A DNA stretch of 14,163 bases, taken from assembly GCA_041645035.1 (NCBI GenBank), contig JBAZQU010000027.1, positions 1 to 14,163 on the forward strand. Reading direction: 5' to 3'. The notes beneath the pieces were generated by a model, which saw only the letters and a list, made by a program, of their open reading frames with translations, did no database searches and was not told the origin of the DNA. The position numbers were made by a program, and so were the translations under genes. This document shows positions 7,490 to 14,163 of this stretch, in pieces (within the stretch, counting starts at the first letter, position 1; each line of letters begins with the position of its first letter). This DNA comes from 2-02-FULL-48-14 sp041645035 (lineage in GTDB: Bacteria; Patescibacteriota; Gracilibacteria; UBA1369; 2-02-FULL-48-14).

Positions 7490-8436
7490 GAGAAAGAGGG
7501 ATTAAGAAATTGTATCAGGAAGACGAGGTAAAGAAGAATCAGGAAGGCCCCTTCGTAAACAGACCATTTTCGCTGAAGCGTAGAGAACGAAAAAAGAATG
7601 AGAGCAATGAGCAGAAATGGCAACGCGAGGGTGAGGATATCACCGGTTACGTTGAGCGTTCCGAAGAACGAAGGAATTGCCATTACCAGAGTTGAATTGA
7701 GCACCGTGGACGCTACGAGTAGCGTGATCACAGCATCTCCATTACCCTTTTTAGCAGCTCGATAAGCGAGCACCATTTCTGGCACGGAAAATCCAAGAGC
7801 GACGATGCTGCCTCCCAAAACAGAGGGGAGCCAGTTCTGTAGCCCTGAAATTTCAGTCACACTGGTAAGAGTGAAATAAGAACCTGCGCCCAGCGCTGCT
7901 GCGGAAAGCAGGAGCGTGAGGGCGAGGGGGGCGGACCAACTTTCCATATTGAAAAGTTGAGAGACGCGTTCCATAAGACCTTGTTTGTAATCATTGTGAC
8001 GGGCGAGCAAAAACACTGCGAGCGCAGCGAGCAGCATTCCTCCTTCCACTGCCGTGAGACTGCCGTCGAAAGAAAGCACGATGAGGAAAAACACACTACA
8101 AAGGAGCAGAGGTATTTGCCTTAAAGTACTGTCTTTTTGTGCGGAAAGATTTTTAGTTTTAAATGCGCAGATTCCGAGAATGAGCAAGAGATTCACCAAA
8201 TTGGAACCCCATACGTAGGCGGGTACGAAAGAAGAATATCCTTTCACGCTCGCCACAACGGAAGTAAGCAATTCAGGCAAGCTCACGCCCAGAGCCATGA
8301 GAACTACTCCTATAAAGAAAGGAGAAATTTGGCTGGCCCGAGCGCCTTCCTCAGCTTTGGCAGCAAATACTTGTGCAGCACTTGCGGCTACTGCCAGAGA
8401 AATTATGAGAATGAGGAACCAGAATAGAGTTTGCAT
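7486..8436 (-). CDS. CaCA-family sodium/calcium exchanger-like membrane protein
   Basis: This 316-residue, very hydrophobic protein has about ten predicted membrane segments. It carries the two internal repeats of the cation/Ca2+ antiporter superfamily (YrbG/NCX type), which exchange Ca2+ for Na+ or H+ across the cell membrane. Repeat alpha-1 contains GVSLPE (residues 50-55) and GSNLVN (77-82). Repeat alpha-2 contains GFSVPE (215-220) and ASTVLN (242-247). The ion-binding Glu (E55, E220), Ser (S52, S217, S78, S243) and Asn (N82, N247) positions are kept. The usual Thr of each GTSxPE is replaced (V51, F216), and the second GSN is AST, so ion specificity is uncertain. It lies between rpoB (20-nt gap) and rpoC (4-nt ATGA overlap), a very unusual place for a transporter. 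Ends at TGA, with no Shine-Dalgarno sequence before its ATG. Confidence 0.88.
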   Translation of the reverse strand: MQTLFWFLILIISLAVAASAAQVFAAKAEEGARASQISPFFIGVVLMALGVSLPELLTSVVASVKGYSSFVPAYVWGSNLVNLLLILGICAFKTKNLSAQKDSTLRQIPLLLCSVFFLIVLSFDGSLTAVEGGMLLAALAVFLLARHNDYKQGLMERVSQLFNMESWSAPLALTLLLSAAALGAGSYFTLTSVTEISGLQNWLPSVLGGSIVALGFSVPEMVLAYRAAKKGNGDAVITLLVASTVLNSTLVMAIPSFFGTLNVTGDILTLALPFLLIALILFSFSTLQRKWSVYEGAFLILLYLVFLIQFLNPSFS

Positions 8437-8456
8437 TTAGAATTAGGTAAAGCCGA

Positions 8457-11999
<3,543 letters not shown>

Positions 12000-12003
12000 A
12001 GGT

Positions 12004-12016
12004 CTGAGGCAGTTTA
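12004..12016 (-). repeat. 13-nt motif upstream of rpoB (copy 2)
   Basis: TAAACTGCCTCAG on the minus strand ends 4 nt before the rpoB ATG. It is identical, in the same orientation, to the copy at 3631-3643 upstream of rpsL. If TAAACT were a -10 element, the rpoB transcript would start almost at the ATG, but no good -35 is visible. It occupies the place where a ribosome binding site would normally be. Confidence 0.45.
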
Positions 12017-12064
12017 AGGATATGAAATGAAACAGGACAGTCTCCGCTAGGAAAACTGACTGCT

Positions 12065-12163
12065 TTACTTTGCTCTCTTGCGCAACTCAATCTGTAATTC
12101 GAGAGCGATGTCGAGTGCTATTTTATTCACAAAACTTCCAATGTCAACAGGAAAAGTAGACAC
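12065..12163 (-). CDS. Possible 32-residue small protein in the rpoB leader
   Basis: An open frame begins at GTG 12161-12163 and ends at TAA 12065-12067. It could extend upstream to a TTG, and there is no ATG. The predicted peptide begins MSTFPVDIGSFVNK and continues as a regular amphipathic helix, ALDIALELQIELRKRAK. This is unusually protein-like for a leader sequence. It lies 65 nt upstream of rpoB on the same strand, so it could be a leader peptide, an unrecognised small gene, or the decayed end of an older gene. Against it: no Shine-Dalgarno sequence, a non-ATG start, the short length, and the candidate rpoB promoter lies inside it, so both calls are unlikely to be right. I cannot assign a function. 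Confidence 0.25.
   Translation of the reverse strand: MSTFPVDIGSFVNKIALDIALELQIELRKRAK
12120..12147 (-). promoter_or_regulatory. Candidate rpoB promoter (TTGACA-16-TAAAAT)
   Basis: On the minus strand there is a perfect -35 TTGACA (12142-12147), a 16-bp spacer, and a -10 TAAAAT (12120-12125, 5 of 6). The predicted start is near 12113, giving a leader of about 113 nt. Within that leader GCTCTC and GAGAGC (12101-12106 with 12072-12077) and GACTG/CAGTC arms (12058-12062 with 12038-12042) could form weak hairpins. It should drive rpoB, the exchanger and rpoC, and perhaps rpsL-rpsG. Confidence 0.5.
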
Positions 12164-12180
12164 TTGAAGGAAAGACTGTG

Positions 12181-12209
12181 TTGACAATGACGTTTTATTG
12201 TTTTTAAAT
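12181..12209 (+). promoter_or_regulatory. Candidate ABC exporter promoter (TTGACA-17-TTAAAT)
   Basis: There is a perfect -35 TTGACA (12181-12186), a 17-bp spacer, and a -10 TTAAAT (12204-12209, 4 of 6). The predicted start is about 12216, leaving a leader of only about 15 nt before the ATG at 12232. Its -35 and the rpoB -35 face away from each other as an 8-bp inverted repeat (TGTCAACA at 12142-12149, TGTTGACA at 12179-12186). Confidence 0.5.
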
Positions 12210-12231
12210 TGCGCTTACTGAATCAATTTAT

Positions 12232-13986
12232 ATGAAGCCGAATACAAGACTCACTTTACAGTTTTTCTGGGGATACACTAAAAAACAGTGGTTTTTGGCT
12301 TTGCTCAGCCTTATTGGGGTGACAGGCGGGGCTTCGGGAGCCATGGTGAATGCGTTTTTTCTGAAGGATTTAATCAACGCTCTCGTCGCGGGACAGCCGG
12401 ACCAAGCTTTGTCCAGTTTATTTAACATTATTGGAATTGGACTCGTGGAGTGGGTTATGTGGAGGCTTTCCGGTTATTCCATGAGTGTAGTTGAAAGTAA
12501 GGGGATGAAAGAAATCGCAGACGCCTGTTTTGAGCAGCTGCACAAACACTCCATGAACTTCTTTAATAATCAGTTTGTTGGGTCGCTTGTGAGACGTGCG
12601 GGCCGTATGGCGCGCAGTTTTGAGGATATTTTAGATCAAGTTTTCTTCGAATTTTATACCTTGTCGCTACGTATCATCATTGCAGTAGTAGTTTTATTCA
12701 CCCTCCATGTTTGGCTCGGGCTTTCCATTTTACTGTGGGTTCTTATTTTTCTTGGAGTTCATTTTTGGCTTTCGTCGTACAAACTCAAACGCTACAACCT
12801 TCCGAAATCCGAGGCGGACACACGTGTGACGGCCCGTTTGGCGGACAGCGTTGCGAATAGCAGTACCATTAAACTTTTCTCCAATTTGGAATATGAAAAG
12901 GAGCAGTTTGCCGAGGTGACGAAAGACTGGACTTCTAAGGTTCGAGCGGCGTGGTTTTTCAATAATCACGTGGAATCTATTCAGGTTCTGTTTATGATCG
13001 GGCTGCAATTTTTGATTTTCTATTTTGCTATAGAAATGTGGCAGGCTGGTGAACTTACCGTGGGACATTTTGTCCTTTTACAAAGTTATCTTTTGGAGCT
13101 TTTTTCTCAGCTCTGGGGTTTTGATCGTTCCTTGCGTCGTTTTTATGAAAGTTTGGCGGATGCGGAAGAAATGATGGTGATTTTGCAAACACCGGTTGAG
13201 GTGACGGACATTCGTGGTGCAGAAAAACTTCGTATAAAAAAAGGCGAGGTAAAATTTGATCATGTTTCATTTTCTTACACGGATGACGAAGAGGGCAGTG
13301 TAATTAACAATCTATCCTTCACGGTGAAAGCGGGGGAACGAATTGCACTCATTGGCCCTTCGGGCGGAGGAAAGACGACTATTGTAAAACTACTGCTGCG
13401 TTTGTTTGATGTGGACAAAGGAAATATTATTATCGACGATCAGGACACGGCGAAAGTTACGCAGAACAGTTTGCGTCGCAACATTGCGTTGGTGCCGCAG
13501 GACCCGGTTTTATTCCACCGCAGCTTGATGGATAATATTCGTTATGGAAATTTGAATGCCACCGATAAAGAAGTAATTGCAGCTGCAAAACTAGCGCATT
13601 GTCATGAATTTATTTCCAAACTTCCTCAAACTTACAAAACTTTTGTTGGGGAACGTGGGGTAAAACTTTCCGGTGGGGAGCGTCAGCGAGTCGCCATTGC
13701 GCGTGCCATTTTAGCCGACACAAAAATTCTTATTTTGGATGAAGCGACCTCAAGCTTGGACAGCGAATCGGAAAAGCTCATTAAGGACGCACTAAAAGTT
13801 TTGATGAAGGGGAAGACGGTATTTGTGATCGCGCATCGTTTATCCACTACGTCGGACATGGATCGTATTTTGGTTTTGGAAAATGGTCGTATCGTGGAAG
13901 AAGGGGACCACGAAACTTTGGCGAAAAAAGAGAAAGGGCTTTACAAAAGACTTTGGGATTTGCAGGTGGGTGGATACTTGGAATAA
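12232..13986 (+). CDS. ABC exporter with fused membrane and ATPase domains
   Basis: This 584-residue half-transporter should work as a dimer that exports a substrate across the cell membrane using ATP (MsbA/LmrA-like, type IV fold). Residues from about 10 to 310 form the membrane domain with about six hydrophobic helices. The nucleotide-binding domain follows: A-loop Y349 (FSYT), Walker A GPSGGGKT (375-382), Q-loop Q423, X-loop GERG (473-476), signature LSGGE (479-483), Walker B ILILDE (499-504), D-loop SSLD (507-510) and H-loop H535. All catalytic residues are intact. The substrate cannot be read from the sequence; lipid, peptide or drug are the usual classes. It diverges from rpoB and is followed after 9 nt by ung, probably in one transcript. 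The start ATG fits the N-terminal length of the family. No Shine-Dalgarno sequence. Confidence 0.93.
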   Translation: MKPNTRLTLQFFWGYTKKQWFLALLSLIGVTGGASGAMVNAFFLKDLINALVAGQPDQALSSLFNIIGIGLVEWVMWRLSGYSMSVVESKGMKEIADACFEQLHKHSMNFFNNQFVGSLVRRAGRMARSFEDILDQVFFEFYTLSLRIIIAVVVLFTLHVWLGLSILLWVLIFLGVHFWLSSYKLKRYNLPKSEADTRVTARLADSVANSSTIKLFSNLEYEKEQFAEVTKDWTSKVRAAWFFNNHVESIQVLFMIGLQFLIFYFAIEMWQAGELTVGHFVLLQSYLLELFSQLWGFDRSLRRFYESLADAEEMMVILQTPVEVTDIRGAEKLRIKKGEVKFDHVSFSYTDDEEGSVINNLSFTVKAGERIALIGPSGGGKTTIVKLLLRLFDVDKGNIIIDDQDTAKVTQNSLRRNIALVPQDPVLFHRSLMDNIRYGNLNATDKEVIAAAKLAHCHEFISKLPQTYKTFVGERGVKLSGGERQRVAIARAILADTKILILDEATSSLDSESEKLIKDALKVLMKGKTVFVIAHRLSTTSDMDRILVLENGRIVEEGDHETLAKKEKGLYKRLWDLQVGGYLE

Positions 13987-13995
13987 ACTGTCGTT

Positions 13996-14163
13996 ATGGA
14001 TGTTAAGATTCATGAATCTTGGAAGAAGCATTTGAGTGAGGAATTTGAAAAACCTTATTTCAAGGAACTTGTTGAGTTTGTGAAAACGGAATATGCGAAT
14101 AAAAAAGTTTTTCCACCACCCTCGCATATTTTCCGAGCGTTTGAACTGTGTCCATTCGAAGAC
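13996..14163 (+). CDS. ung: Uracil-DNA glycosylase, family 1 (3' end cut by window edge)
   Basis: Uracil-DNA glycosylase removes uracil from DNA as the first step of base excision repair. Only the first 56 codons are present. They read MDVKIHESWKKHLSEEF, then EKPYFKELVEFVKTEY, FPPPSHIFRAFELCPFED. This is the typical N-terminal pattern of family-1 Ung (WK.....EF.KPYF..L..F...E, then P....IF.AF..TPF). The catalytic GQDPYH motif should lie just past the right edge, so it could not be checked. The gene follows the ABC exporter by 9 nt and is probably co-transcribed with it. No clear Shine-Dalgarno sequence precedes the ATG. Confidence 0.9.
   Translation, partial: MDVKIHESWKKHLSEEFEKPYFKELVEFVKTEYANKKVFPPPSHIFRAFELCPFED

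Overview
The window looks like a bacterial core-gene locus, probably from a member of the Candidate Phyla Radiation (Patescibacteria). The Peregrinibacteria/Gracilibacteria side of that group is my guess, not a demonstrated assignment. The reasons are the style of the RpoB, RpoC, S12 and EF-G proteins, the broken-up rpoBC/str gene order, and the lack of Shine-Dalgarno sequences. UGA ends two genes in the window, so the UGA=Gly code of Gracilibacteria/Absconditabacteria is not in use here.

Layout. On the minus strand, reading from right to left: rpoB (8457-11999), a CaCA-family Na+/Ca2+ exchanger-like membrane protein (7486-8436), rpoC (3674-7489), rpsL (3180-3593), rpsG (2709-3176), a small lipoprotein of unknown function (2094-2636), and fusA (1-2028, running off the left edge with about 20 residues missing). 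On the plus strand, diverging from rpoB: an ABC exporter with fused membrane and ATPase domains (12232-13986), then the first 56 codons of ung (13996-14163), which runs off the right edge. The longest stretch without a confident gene is 232 bases (12000-12231). It holds two back-to-back candidate promoters and one possible 32-codon ORF.

How it works together. rpoB and rpoC encode the two large RNA polymerase subunits. rpsL, rpsG and fusA are the classic str-operon translation genes (S12, S7, EF-G). rpoB through rpsG are closely packed with no clear terminator, so they may be co-transcribed. A hairpin plus T6 follows rpsG, and new candidate promoters appear before the lipoprotein gene and before fusA. 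The last two genes therefore probably have their own transcription.

Most notable points: a membrane ion exchanger sits between rpoB and rpoC and is joined to rpoC by an ATGA overlap; at two boundaries the -10 element lies in the loop of a terminator-like hairpin; the same 13-base motif occurs upstream of rpoB and of rpsL; none of the nine gene starts has a well-placed Shine-Dalgarno sequence; and a short coding-like ORF lies in the rpoB leader. I see no rRNA, tRNA, CRISPR array, insertion sequence or phage gene.
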